Below the pieces are notes generated by a model that did not search any database, was not told the DNA's origin, and was given only the letters and a program-made list of their open reading frames with translations. A stretch of 64,000 nt of DNA from NCBI RefSeq assembly GCF_001189965.1, contig NZ_LFLU01000001.1, positions 62,001-126,000 on the forward strand. Reading direction: 5' to 3'. The translations under genes were made by a program, and so were the position numbers. Of this stretch, positions 8,316-16,645 are shown one piece after another (the first letter of the stretch is position 1; every line of letters begins with the position of its first letter). The DNA is from Herbaspirillum rhizosphaerae (GTDB lineage: Bacteria > Pseudomonadota > Gammaproteobacteria > Burkholderiales > Burkholderiaceae_D).

Positions 8316-8948
8316 TTACGGTATCGCCGTCGCTTTCGAGCGGTAGATCACCACCAGTGCGCGCGATTCTCCGCTGAGGCTGCGTCCGCGATGGGGCGTG
8401 CGCGAATCAAAATAAACACTGTCGCCCGGGGCCAGAATCCAGGTCTTGTTGCGACCGTCGATGGTGGCTTCGAACTCGACTTCGCCGTCGAGGATGAACA
8501 TGAATTCTTCGCCCTCGTGTTCGAAGCGGATGTCGCGATCCACCTTCGACGGGAACACCATGATGAAGGGTTCCATCTGCTTGTGATGGCGCTTGTGCGC
8601 CAGCGCGGCATAGTCGTAGCCGAACGAGCTGCCGCCCTTGATGACGGCTTCGCGCTGCCATGAACGGACCACGCAGATGGCGTCGTTCTGGTCGGGCGCG
8701 TCTTCCGGCTCGAGCAGATCGGCGACGTCGGTATCGAGCACCTGGGCGATCTTGACCAGCGTGCCGATCGGCGGGATCACTTTGGAGTTTTCAATCTTCG
8801 ACAGATATCCTTTGGTGAAGCCGGTGGCAGCCGCCAGCTGATCCTGCGTGCGGCCGCGCGCTGCGCGCAGTTTGGAGATCCGTTTTCCCAGTTGCAGCTC
8901 AATGGCTGTCGGCGCATCTTCTTTGTTTGAATCTATCTCGTCCGTCAT
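8316..8948 (-). CDS. XRE-family regulator with C-terminal cupin domain
   Basis: DNA-binding regulator of 210 aa. A lambda-repressor-like helix-turn-helix lies at about residues 20-76 (SKLRAARGRTQDQLAAATGFTKGYLSKIEN), followed by a cupin sensor at about 110-205 (FEHEGEEFMFILDGEVEFE...APGDSVYFDSRTPHRG). Such XRE-cupin proteins usually sense small carboxylates or amines and control nearby catabolic genes. Its start lies 50 bp inside the end of the DJ-1/PfpI gene on the same strand, so the two are co-transcribed. The divergent transporter-RidA-MBL-cupin operon is the likely target. Confidence 0.88.
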   Translation of the reverse strand: MTDEIDSNKEDAPTAIELQLGKRISKLRAARGRTQDQLAAATGFTKGYLSKIENSKVIPPIGTLVKIAQVLDTDVADLLEPEDAPDQNDAICVVRSWQREAVIKGGSSFGYDYAALAHKRHHKQMEPFIMVFPSKVDRDIRFEHEGEEFMFILDGEVEFEATIDGRNKTWILAPGDSVYFDSRTPHRGRSLSGESRALVVIYRSKATAIP

Positions 8949-9576
8949 TCGCTGAGTCGTTGATGATTGAAGGAAACTGCTCGCTGTTGGCCGTGCGCGC
9001 CCGTGAGTATTCCATGATCCGGGCGGTTTCCGCTGCGACTTGCGGCCCCAGGCATGCTTCCAGAATATACAAGGTGGCGTCGATGCACAGCGTCACGCCG
9101 CCGCCCGTAATGATACTTCCATTGTCGACCAGCATGGCGTTCTGCACATCGATCGCCGGATAGTCTGCGCGCATTGCCTCGATCGGCGGATGTTCGGGCG
9201 GTACGACTTCGCGCTTGGTGGTCGCCGTCTTGCCGTCGAGGACGCCGGCGGCGGCGAGGATCATGCCGCCCGTGCAGACCGACGCCAGCAAGGTATCGGC
9301 TGCGCGCCGGCGCAGGAATGCCAGCGTCGCCTCATCCCGAGTCTGCGCCTGCCATCCGGGGCCGCCGGTGACGATCAGCACATCCACCGCCGGCGCATCG
9401 GCAATCCCGAAATCGGCCAGCACCGTCAGTCCGTTGGACAGGCGCACCGCGCCGGCCTGCGGAGCGATGGTGCAAAACCGGATCTCCGGGGCGATACGCC
9501 GCGCCATGGACAGCACACCCACGGTCGCCAGGTCGATCGGCTCGACGCCTTCATATAAATAGACTCCAAAAAACAT
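8899..9576 (-). CDS. DJ-1/PfpI-family protein
   Basis: GATase1-like protein of 225 aa, related to isonitrile hydratases and to the N-terminal domain of GlxA-type regulators. The nucleophile-elbow cysteine is Cys101 in LLASVCTGGMILAAAG; the N-terminal FGVYLYEGVEPIDLATVG is the family start. There is no HTH domain. The start at 9576 is chosen over the ATG at 9618 because the ribosome site CCGGAGGGG sits directly before it. The 3' end overlaps the XRE regulator gene by 50 bp. It could be an amide, isonitrile or glyoxal-type enzyme of the adjacent pathway; which is unknown. Confidence 0.82.
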   Translation of the reverse strand: MFFGVYLYEGVEPIDLATVGVLSMARRIAPEIRFCTIAPQAGAVRLSNGLTVLADFGIADAPAVDVLIVTGGPGWQAQTRDEATLAFLRRRAADTLLASVCTGGMILAAAGVLDGKTATTKREVVPPEHPPIEAMRADYPAIDVQNAMLVDNGSIITGGGVTLCIDATLYILEACLGPQVAAETARIMEYSRARTANSEQFPSIINDSANDGRDRFKQRRCADSH

Positions 9577-9604
9577 TTCCCCTCCGGTAATAAGTTGAAT
9601 TTGC

Positions 9605-9631
9605 ATGAAACATTTCATATAAATGTTTCAT
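9605..9631. promoter_or_regulatory. Perfect inverted repeat, candidate XRE-cupin operator
   Basis: ATGAAACATTT and AAATGTTTCAT are 11-bp perfect arms separated by 5 bp. The site lies 29 bp upstream of the DJ-1 gene ATG, followed by a further GCATGAAAT half-site. It is a natural autoregulatory site for the XRE-cupin protein encoded in the same unit. Confidence 0.5.
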
Positions 9632-9683
9632 GGCATGAAATATGCTCAATCTGCTGATATCGACCTGAAAGCGCCATAATATA

Positions 9684-9738
9684 GGAATATTGGCGTGCAA
9701 TGGTGATGGTGCAAGTTGAATTTATGTGCCAATATTGG
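9684..9738. promoter_or_regulatory. Paired AATATTGG operator-like sites before the MHS transporter
   Basis: GGAATATTGG (9684-9693) and the perfect palindrome CCAATATTGG (9729-9738) have centres 45 bp apart, and a TTTCCTAATAT block follows. The spacing of about four helical turns fits cooperative binding by a regulator in this 271-bp divergent promoter region. Confidence 0.35.
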
Positions 9739-9847
9739 GCGGAAGTTTCCTAATATGATCACTTTTGGTGTGTCGGTGCAACCCAAGGAGTTACACGAAA
9801 ACTGCAGCGAAATCTGCAGCGAAAACTGCTTTCTAAAGGACACCAGC

Positions 9848-11164
9848 ATGACTACCAGTTATGGCGCCCGCACCGTCGGGCAAACGATCGAACAGCCGAA
9901 AAGCATCCGATCCGTCGTTTTTGCAAGCTCGATCGGCACCATCATCGAGTGGTATGACTTTTTGATTTACGGCATGGCCGCGGCACTTGTTTTCAACAAA
10001 CTGTTTTTCCCCAACATCGATCCTTTGCTGGGCACGCTCGCGGCGCTGGGCAGTTACGCCGTCGGTTTTCTGGCGCGGCCGCTGGGCGGCGCCATTTTCG
10101 GCCACTACGGCGACCGACTTGGCCGTAAATCCATCCTGATGCTGACGCTGGTGCTGATGGGGCTGGGCACCTTCCTCATCGGCGTGTTGCCGACCTACAG
10201 CCAGATCGGCATCTGGGCGCCGGTCATGCTGGTGAGCTTGCGCTTCATCCAGGGCATCGGCCTGGGCGGGGAGTGGGGCGGCGCAGCCGTGATGGTGCTG
10301 GAGCATGCGCCCAGGAATCGTCGCGGCTTGTACGGCAGCTTCGTCCAGGTCGGCTTTCCGCTGGGGCTGGTGATCGCCACGCTGGTGTTCGGTGCAGTGT
10401 CCAAAATGCCGGAAGCCGACATCCTGAGCTGGGGCTGGCGCGTACCGTTTCTGGTGAGTGCGGTACTGATCGTGTTGGGCATGTTCATTCGCGCCAATGT
10501 GACCGAGTCGCCGGTGTTCGAGCGCATGAAAGCGCGCCAGGAGATCGTCAAAAATCCGGTGTGGCAAGCCATCGTGCGTCATCCACGCAGCTTTCTGGTC
10601 GCCATCGGCCTGAAGATTTCGGAGGTGTCGTGGGTCTACATGCTGACCGTGTTCATCGTGGTCTACGCCACCGGCACGCTCAAGCTGCCCAAGTCGCTGA
10701 TCCTCGACGCCATCCTGATTGCCGCGCTGGTCGAGCTGATCACGATTCCGCTGTTCGGCTGGCTGTCGGACGTCGTGGGTCGCCGTCCGCTGTATTTCAT
10801 CGGCGCGATCTTCACCATTGCCTTCGCCTATCCCTTGTTCTGGCTGCTCGACCTGAAGACGCCTGAAGCGGTGATCCTGACCGTCGTGGTCGCCATGAGC
10901 ATGGGCCACGGTCTGATGTTCGCGCCGGAAGCGACCTACTTCCCCGAGCTGTTCGGCGCCAACGTGCGCTATAGCGGCGCCTCGTTCGGCTTCCAGGTGG
11001 CGGCGGCCATCGGCGGCGGCTTTTCGCCGGTGCTGGCCACTGCGCTGGCGGGCTACATGGGCGGCACGGCGGGCGTCTCGATCATGCTGATCGTGCTGGC
11101 GCTGATTACCTTGCTGGCGGCGTTCTTTGCCCGCGAAACCAAAAATGAATCTTTGATTAACTGA
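9848..11164 (+). CDS. MFS transporter, metabolite:H+ symporter (MHS) family
   Basis: Proton symporter of 438 aa with about 12 membrane helices, in the family of KgtP, ProP and ShiA. Family marks are SSIGTIIEWYDFLIYG in helix 1, GHYGDRLGRK in loop 2-3, RFIQGIGLGGEWGGA in helix 4, and FGWLSDVVGRRP between helices 8 and 9. The ATG at 9848 with AAAGGA upstream gives the normal MHS start; the frame from 9716 carries a non-family extension. First gene of an operon with RidA, MBL-fold and cupin genes, so it is probably the importer of the organic acid or amino compound degraded there. Confidence 0.88.
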   Translation: MTTSYGARTVGQTIEQPKSIRSVVFASSIGTIIEWYDFLIYGMAAALVFNKLFFPNIDPLLGTLAALGSYAVGFLARPLGGAIFGHYGDRLGRKSILMLTLVLMGLGTFLIGVLPTYSQIGIWAPVMLVSLRFIQGIGLGGEWGGAAVMVLEHAPRNRRGLYGSFVQVGFPLGLVIATLVFGAVSKMPEADILSWGWRVPFLVSAVLIVLGMFIRANVTESPVFERMKARQEIVKNPVWQAIVRHPRSFLVAIGLKISEVSWVYMLTVFIVVYATGTLKLPKSLILDAILIAALVELITIPLFGWLSDVVGRRPLYFIGAIFTIAFAYPLFWLLDLKTPEAVILTVVVAMSMGHGLMFAPEATYFPELFGANVRYSGASFGFQVAAAIGGGFSPVLATALAGYMGGTAGVSIMLIVLALITLLAAFFARETKNESLIN

Positions 11165-11191
11165 AACCCAACCCGACGACAGAGGAGACTT

Positions 11192-11650
11192 ATGTTGGAA
11201 AAGAAACTCGCCGAAATGAAACTGGTGCTGCCTGAACTCCCCGTCAGCAGCGCCAGCTTTGTCGGCTACAAACGCAGCGGCAACCTGGTGTATGTCTCCG
11301 GGCAATTGCCCTTGAAAGACGGCAAACCGACCTTGATCGGCTGCCTCGGAGACGACGTTTCCATCGACGACGCCTACGTCGCCGCACAGCAGTGCGCGCT
11401 CAATGTACTGGCGCAGCTCAAGCTGGCCGTCGACGGCAACTGGGAACGCGTGACGCAGATCGTGCGCGTGGGCGGTTTCGTCCGCTGCACAGGCGATTTT
11501 GCCGATGCCGCCAAGGTCGTCAACGGCGCCTCGGATCTGTTCGTGCGCCTGTTCGGCGTGAGCGGCAGCCATGCGCGCGCGGCGATCGGCGTCAGTTCTT
11601 TGCCGCTCAACGTCGCGGTGGAAATCGAAGCAATCATTGAAATCAGCTAA
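11192..11650 (+). CDS. RidA/YjgF-family protein
   Basis: RidA-fold protein of 152 aa. Family members hydrolyse reactive enamine/imine intermediates released by PLP enzymes, or have specialised deaminase roles in catabolic operons. Visible marks are VYVSGQLPLKDGKP and the substrate-binding Arg region SHARAAIGVSSLPLNVAVEIEA. It belongs to the longer (about 150 aa) subgroup rather than the 128-aa housekeeping RidA. The ribosome site AGAGGAGAC precedes the ATG, 27 bp after the transporter stop. Confidence 0.88.
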   Translation: MLEKKLAEMKLVLPELPVSSASFVGYKRSGNLVYVSGQLPLKDGKPTLIGCLGDDVSIDDAYVAAQQCALNVLAQLKLAVDGNWERVTQIVRVGGFVRCTGDFADAAKVVNGASDLFVRLFGVSGSHARAAIGVSSLPLNVAVEIEAIIEIS

Positions 11651-11668
11651 TACCAGGTAAGGATCATC

Positions 11669-12547
11669 ATGAGCACAATGTCATCAAAACCTTCAATATC
11701 TTCTAAATCGGCCAAACTGAAATACTTCGGCTGGTCCAGCATCTCGCTGGAAACCGCCGACGGCGCTTTGTTCTTCGACCCGTTCTATCGCCCGTATTGC
11801 GGCGCTGAATGGTTTCATCTGGACGACTTCAAAACGGCGCGCTACATCTGCGTCACGCACGGCCACGAAGAGCACTTCCTCGACGTGCCGGAAGTGGCGA
11901 AGAAGACCGGCGCACTGGTCATCGGCGCACCATCGCTGTGCCGCTTCATGCAGCGCCGCCACAAGTTCGGCGTCGACAAACTGCGCCCGATTAATCCCGC
12001 CACGTTTGAAAAAACCAGCGTGCCGGGATTCAAGATCACGGCCTTGCCATGGCAGCACCGCGACATCAACCTGTACAAGGCGCTGACCAAGGCGGTATTT
12101 CAGGGCAACACCACGCAACTGGCCTGGGCCTGGAGCAGCGCCACCAACGCGCCGTTTTATTCGCCTTACACCGGTTTCCATGTCGAGCTGCCGGACGGCA
12201 CCACCATCCTCAATTACAACGAGGGATTCAACAGCAAGATGACCGATCAGGAAATCGTTGCGCTGGGCCGCCGCTTCAAGACCGACATCCTGCTGGCCGG
12301 CATGCAGCTCAACTTCATCGACGACGTCGTGCGCGGCGTGGCGGCGCTCAATCCCAAGATGGTGGTGCTGTATCCGCCGCACGAAAAATTCCACGAAATG
12401 ATGGGCGTCACTTCCGAACCGTGGGCGGACTTCGCCAAAGCGGTGCGCGAGCGCTTCCCGCATGTCGTGGTGCATGTTGCCGAGCCGGGCTTCGAACTGG
12501 ATCTGCAGAGCGGCGTTGCTGCTGCAGACCTGCATCAGGCCGCGTAG
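11669..12547 (+). CDS. MBL-fold metal-dependent hydrolase
   Basis: Metallo-beta-lactamase-fold protein of 292 aa. The metal motif is THGHEEH (His64, His66, Glu68, His69), where the usual Asp of HxHxDH is Glu. The strands KLKYFGWSSISLET...FFDPF fit UlaG-like lactonases and the YtkL/RomA-type group, but no closer assignment is possible. AAGGATCATC precedes the ATG, 18 bp after the RidA stop. In this operon it may open a lactone or hydrolyse an ester or amide; this is inference only. Confidence 0.8.
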   Translation: MSTMSSKPSISSKSAKLKYFGWSSISLETADGALFFDPFYRPYCGAEWFHLDDFKTARYICVTHGHEEHFLDVPEVAKKTGALVIGAPSLCRFMQRRHKFGVDKLRPINPATFEKTSVPGFKITALPWQHRDINLYKALTKAVFQGNTTQLAWAWSSATNAPFYSPYTGFHVELPDGTTILNYNEGFNSKMTDQEIVALGRRFKTDILLAGMQLNFIDDVVRGVAALNPKMVVLYPPHEKFHEMMGVTSEPWADFAKAVRERFPHVVVHVAEPGFELDLQSGVAAADLHQAA

Positions 12548-12625
12548 TTATTCCTTCATCATTTTTGTCAGGCCGTACCCGGCGCGTGCACCAAGTCAGG
12601 CGCGCCGGCTTTTCAAGGAGTCGTC

Positions 12626-13087
12626 ATGAGTGAAGTCATCGATAAAGCTTTCAGCGAAAGACTGAAAGACAATCTGCAACCAACCGAGCAAGGTTCCACC
12701 TATCTGAAACCGCAGGACATGGAATGGAAACCGTCCCAATTTGAAGGTATCGAAATCAAGGTCTTGTACGAGAACAAGCAGCTCGGTGAAATGACCTGCC
12801 TGCTGCGCTGGCAGCCCGGCACCACGCTGCCGTTTCACAAGCATCCCGAGATCGAGCAGAGCTATGTCATCTCCGGTTCGTTCTCGGACCACGACGGCAT
12901 CTGCCGCGCCGGCGAATTCGTCTGGAGAAAGCCCGAGTCGCAACACGAAACGCACAGCGCCGAAGGTTGCACCATTCTCGCCATCTATCGCAAGCCGAAC
13001 ATCTTCAAGAACAGCGCCGGATTCGATGCCGAGAACAAAAAACAGATCAAGACAAACCGACCGCCGGCGAGCGCGCAGGGCTATTAG
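12626..13087 (+). CDS. Single-domain cupin protein
   Basis: Cupin of 153 aa. Motif 1 is complete: PGTTLPFHKHPEIEQSYVIS with His71, His73 and Glu77. Motif 2 has the ligand candidates His107 and His110 (PESQHETHS). It resembles ChrR-type and acetylacetone-dioxygenase-like cupins, so an iron- or manganese-dependent dioxygenase or isomerase is possible. AAGGAGTCGTC precedes the ATG. Last gene of the transporter-RidA-MBL-cupin operon. Confidence 0.83.
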   Translation: MSEVIDKAFSERLKDNLQPTEQGSTYLKPQDMEWKPSQFEGIEIKVLYENKQLGEMTCLLRWQPGTTLPFHKHPEIEQSYVISGSFSDHDGICRAGEFVWRKPESQHETHSAEGCTILAIYRKPNIFKNSAGFDAENKKQIKTNRPPASAQGY

Positions 13088-13267
13088 CGGGCCGACGTGC
13101 GGCGCACGTTGCGACTTTCGCATCCCGTGATATCGTTTGCCCGATAGACCTCTTCGCCAGCGGATCAGGCGGCCTCCAATGCGATTTCAGCGTGGACGCC
13201 TTCGCCGGACTCGCCCGGATGGCATTAAAAATGCTTGCAGGAGGTGAATTCTTGGCGGGAGGAAAGC

Positions 13268-14053
13268 ATGCTGGATAGCGACGTAGTGTTCAATGCGCAA
13301 GACAACTATCGCAATGGCGCACATGCCCATCTCGACGATATGTTGTTCATTCCCCTGTCCGGGCAGTATGCAGTCGGAAGCGGCGGCGAAGGCGGAGCCA
13401 GGCGTCCGGGCACGCTGAATTTATTTCCAAACGGCATCTATCTGGCGCCGCGAAAGAAAATACACAGCTTTCAGTCGGCCGGGCAGCAGGAGCATCTTTG
13501 CTACTATCTGGACGCTTCGAAAATCGGCGGCGGCTTGCCGGATCACAGCCGGATCTGGCAAAAGTCGACCTATCTGTCGGGGCTGGCGCTGGTGCGGCGT
13601 CAGCTGTTCATCCGCTCCCGCAACCGCAAGACTTACGAAGCCGCCGCCATTGACGACCTGATCGTGCGCGAGGTGCATCGCATCGTTGCCGACGTCGCGC
13701 CCGCCGTCGCGTGGAGCGAAGCGGGGCTGGTCGACGCCGTGTGCGATTTTGTCGAGACCAACTTGGCGGAGGAATTGTCCGCGGCCGCCATCGCCGAGGC
13801 GTTCCGGCTGTCCGAGCGCACGCTGGCGCGCTGGTTTCAATTGCATAAAGGGATGCCGCTGGGACGCCATGTCCTGTCGGCCAGGTTGCATCGCGCCCGC
13901 GACTTGCTGTGCAGCACCGACCTGAACGTGGGGCAGATTCAGGCCGCGACCGGCTTCGACAGCGCGGCGCATTTTGCCTACGCGTTCAGGCGTCTGTTCG
14001 GCGTTTCCCCTTCGGACATGCGCCGCGGCAATGGCATGGCAGAAAATCGATAG
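13268..14053 (+). CDS. AraC-family regulator
   Basis: Regulator of 261 aa. An N-terminal cupin-like ligand domain (NYRNGAHAHLDDMLFIPLSGQY) is followed by a two-HTH AraC domain in the last 95 residues or so (LAEELSAAAIAEAFRLSERTLARWF...GFDSAAHFAYAFRRLFGVSP). The ATG at 13268 is preferred because GGGAGGAAAG lies before it. It sits between two catabolic operons and may control either. Confidence 0.87.
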   Translation: MLDSDVVFNAQDNYRNGAHAHLDDMLFIPLSGQYAVGSGGEGGARRPGTLNLFPNGIYLAPRKKIHSFQSAGQQEHLCYYLDASKIGGGLPDHSRIWQKSTYLSGLALVRRQLFIRSRNRKTYEAAAIDDLIVREVHRIVADVAPAVAWSEAGLVDAVCDFVETNLAEELSAAAIAEAFRLSERTLARWFQLHKGMPLGRHVLSARLHRARDLLCSTDLNVGQIQAATGFDSAAHFAYAFRRLFGVSPSDMRRGNGMAENR

Positions 14054-14121
14054 TCGCGGCAGGAATTCGCTAGCGGCTGTGCGGAGGCGGCGCTAAGCTT
14101 GTTCCTTCTTCAAGGACGCCG

Positions 14122-14967
14122 ATGATCAACCGTTCTCACAAGCTGACAGCCATGTTGCCCGACGTCGTGCATTGCGAGTTGAGCAGTGCGGACGGCTACG
14201 CGATGGACTGGCATGCGCATGACTGCCATATGCTGCTGTTGCCGCGTCACGGCAGCTTGTTGCTGTCGACCGAAGACTGCAACAGCCATGCCCGCTTGTC
14301 CAGCTTGTCGTTCTCGGTCATTGTTCCCGATTTCGGTCACGCGACTTCCGCCGTGCACGGCAGGGAAAGCCATCTCACGCTGTATGTCGACCCTGATTAT
14401 CTGCGCCGGTACGGACCTGAACACGCGGGGATGGATCTCGATGCCGAGATCGCAGGCCATGGGCAGTGGCAGCGCAGCGACATCCTTGACAGCATCCTCG
14501 CGCTGCACGACAAGGTCGGGCCGGCGGCGCAGAGCAAGAGCGGCAGCGACATGCTCCGCCTGCATCATCTCAATCACCTGCTGTTCGTCGAATGCATGCG
14601 TATCGTGGCGGGCACCCGGCGCCTCTGCGCTGCCGGCAAGAACGGCAACAGCATCATGCTGATCCGCCAGGTGCAGGCATTCATCACGGACAATCTGGAA
14701 GCGCATCACGGCATCGATACCTTGTGTCATCAGTTCCATCTGTCGCGACGGCATCTGACACGTTTGTTTCGCGACGTGACGCAGGAAACGGTGGTCGATT
14801 ATGCCAACCGCCAGCGTGTTGACCGCGCGCACCGGCTGATCCGCGAGCACGGGATGTCGGCACTGGACGCCGGACTGGCAGTTGGCATCGATTCGCCGTC
14901 CTACCTGGCGCGGCTTTTCCGCAAATACCTGGGCATCTTGCCCAGCGACTGTCGCCGACATCACTAA
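14122..14967 (+). CDS. AraC-family regulator
   Basis: Second AraC-type protein, 281 aa. A cupin-like N-terminal domain (YAMDWHAHDCHMLLLPRHG) is followed by a C-terminal double HTH (GIDTLCHQFHLSRRHLTRLFRDVT...LARLFRKYLGILPSDCRR). It is transcribed toward the PhzF-RidA-ABC-aldolase operon that starts 119 bp downstream, and is the most likely activator of it. AAGGA precedes the ATG. Confidence 0.87.
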   Translation: MINRSHKLTAMLPDVVHCELSSADGYAMDWHAHDCHMLLLPRHGSLLLSTEDCNSHARLSSLSFSVIVPDFGHATSAVHGRESHLTLYVDPDYLRRYGPEHAGMDLDAEIAGHGQWQRSDILDSILALHDKVGPAAQSKSGSDMLRLHHLNHLLFVECMRIVAGTRRLCAAGKNGNSIMLIRQVQAFITDNLEAHHGIDTLCHQFHLSRRHLTRLFRDVTQETVVDYANRQRVDRAHRLIREHGMSALDAGLAVGIDSPSYLARLFRKYLGILPSDCRRHH

Positions 14968-15085
14968 GGCCTGCGTACAGCGCAAATGGCGCAAATGTCG
15001 CTGCACGTGGCCTGATTGTGCGAGAACCGGCGTCGCCTTCGCATCACACTGATTGCAACCCAATCAGCAACGATGCAAGGTCACC

Positions 15086-15991
15086 ATGTCCCACGTAGAA
15101 GTAGTCAATGTCTTCACGTCCTCGTCCGGCGGCGGCAACCCGGCGCCTATCGTGATCCATGCCGACGGCCTGGCCGAAGCCGACATGCTGGCGATCGCCA
15201 AATCCTACGGCCATGAAAGCGGGTTTGTCTTCGCGCCCGACAATGCCGGCCTGAATGATTTCCGCTTTCGTTTTTTTGTGCCGCGCCATGAGATGAGCAT
15301 GTGCGGCCATGCCACCATCGGTGCGCTATGGCTGCTGGCCAGACACGGCAGGCTGGCGTCCGGTCGCCTGTCGATCCAGACCTTGAGCGGCACGGTCATG
15401 GCTTATCTGGACGACAAGCCCGACGGCGGCAAGTCGATTGAGATCTCGCAACCAAGCGGCACCGTTACCGAGTTGACGCGTCCGGAGTTGCGCGATGACA
15501 TTTTGCGCTCAATGGGCTTGCAACCTGACGATGCGCTCGACCTGCCTTTTCTGAATGCCTGCACCAGTCGTGTCAAAACCCTGATCCCTCTGAAAAGTCC
15601 AGCGGTGCTGGATGCCGCCAGACCCGATTCCGTCGTGATCGAAAAGTTGTGCGAAGAGATCGGTTCGACCGGCTTGTATCCCTTTGCCGTCGACGCCGGG
15701 CAGGCGCGCAAGTTCGATGCGCGCCAGTTTCCGAAATCGTCCGGTTATCCGGAAGACGCCGCCACCGGCATCGCTGCAGCAGCGTTGACGTTCGGCCTGC
15801 TGCACTATGGCCTGATCGGGCTCGATCCGGCGCCGGTGCTGATTCATCAAGGGCGTGCAATGGGGCAGCCGTCGGATATCTTCGTGCGCTTCGATCTCGC
15901 CGCCGCATCGTCTTCCCGGCCGGTCGGCTGCTTCGTCGGCGGCACCGTTGCGCTGGCGGAAAATTTCCAGCCGGGAGGGGCGCATGACTGA
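15086..15991 (+). CDS. PhzF-family isomerase/epimerase
   Basis: PhzF/DapF-fold protein of 301 aa. Family marks are GGGNPAPIV near residue 15, the putative general base Glu44 in GHESGFVF, EMSMCGHATIGA (about 69-80) and the second-domain ATGIAAAAL. The family includes the phenazine isomerase PhzF and many uncharacterised catabolic isomerases. No other phenazine genes are present. The ATG at 15086 fits the family start, with AAGGTCACC before it; the frame from 15053 adds 11 residues. First gene of a probable seven-gene operon. Confidence 0.87.
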   Translation: MSHVEVVNVFTSSSGGGNPAPIVIHADGLAEADMLAIAKSYGHESGFVFAPDNAGLNDFRFRFFVPRHEMSMCGHATIGALWLLARHGRLASGRLSIQTLSGTVMAYLDDKPDGGKSIEISQPSGTVTELTRPELRDDILRSMGLQPDDALDLPFLNACTSRVKTLIPLKSPAVLDAARPDSVVIEKLCEEIGSTGLYPFAVDAGQARKFDARQFPKSSGYPEDAATGIAAAALTFGLLHYGLIGLDPAPVLIHQGRAMGQPSDIFVRFDLAAASSSRPVGCFVGGTVALAENFQPGGAHD

Positions 15992-16523
15992 TGCCATTGC
16001 GCAGCGCCAGTGGATGCCGCTGGACGAGGTCGGCGAGCCGTTTCGTACACGGCTGCTGGAAGTTTTTCATGACATGCCGCGCACACACGCGCAACCGGCG
16101 CACTTCGATCTCAGCAATAGCAGTGATGCAGGAAATGGACGGCAGCTGTGGATTTCGGGACAGGTGCCACGCTTTGAAAACGTGGTGCGCTATCAGGGCG
16201 TGGTCGGGCTTGATGTCTCCATCGATACCGCATGCGACGCTGCACGTCTGTCGCTCATTAACCTGCTGTCGATTCTGGCGGCGGCCTGCGGCGGGGATCT
16301 TTCGCGCGTGGACAAATTCATTCGCCTGACCGGCTATGTCCGCAGCACGTCCGATTTCAGCGAACACGCCAAGGTCATCGACGCCGCATCGGAAATCATC
16401 AACGCCGTCTTCGGTGAGCGCGGCCGGCATGTGCGTTCGGCCATCGGCGTGGCGTCGCTGCCCGGCAATGCCTCGGTGGAGCTGGAGTGCGTCGTGCAGC
16501 TGAAGCCGCCGCAAACCAGCTAG
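15984..16523 (+). CDS. RidA/YjgF-family protein
   Basis: Second RidA-like protein of the window, 179 aa with an N-terminal extension of about 35 residues. QLWISGQVPRFENVV opens the core, and RHVRSAIGVASLPGNASVELEC holds the conserved Arg region. GGGAGGGG before the ATG and a short overlap with the end of phzF show tight coupling. It probably removes an enamine or imine made in the pathway. Confidence 0.85.
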   Translation: MTDAIAQRQWMPLDEVGEPFRTRLLEVFHDMPRTHAQPAHFDLSNSSDAGNGRQLWISGQVPRFENVVRYQGVVGLDVSIDTACDAARLSLINLLSILAAACGGDLSRVDKFIRLTGYVRSTSDFSEHAKVIDAASEIINAVFGERGRHVRSAIGVASLPGNASVELECVVQLKPPQTS

Positions 16524-16645
16524 CCAATCACCGCATTACAGAAGCAGGAGCATCGTCCTCGGCAGGACAACACCGCGTGCATCAGCGAGCGGTCACAGCA
16601 TCGCGACGCACATTTCAACATTTGGCACACTCAGGGAGCATGACC

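Noticed and set aside
9797-9833. Tandem CTGCAGCGAAA copies before the MHS transporter
   Set aside because: Two short imperfect copies in the leader; too little to call a repeat array or operator.
13220-13235. Sigma-54-like promoter TGGCATTAAAAATGCT before the first AraC gene
   Set aside because: GG-N10-GC spacing is right, but two consensus bases are off and no enhancer-binding protein is nearby. Too weak to annotate.
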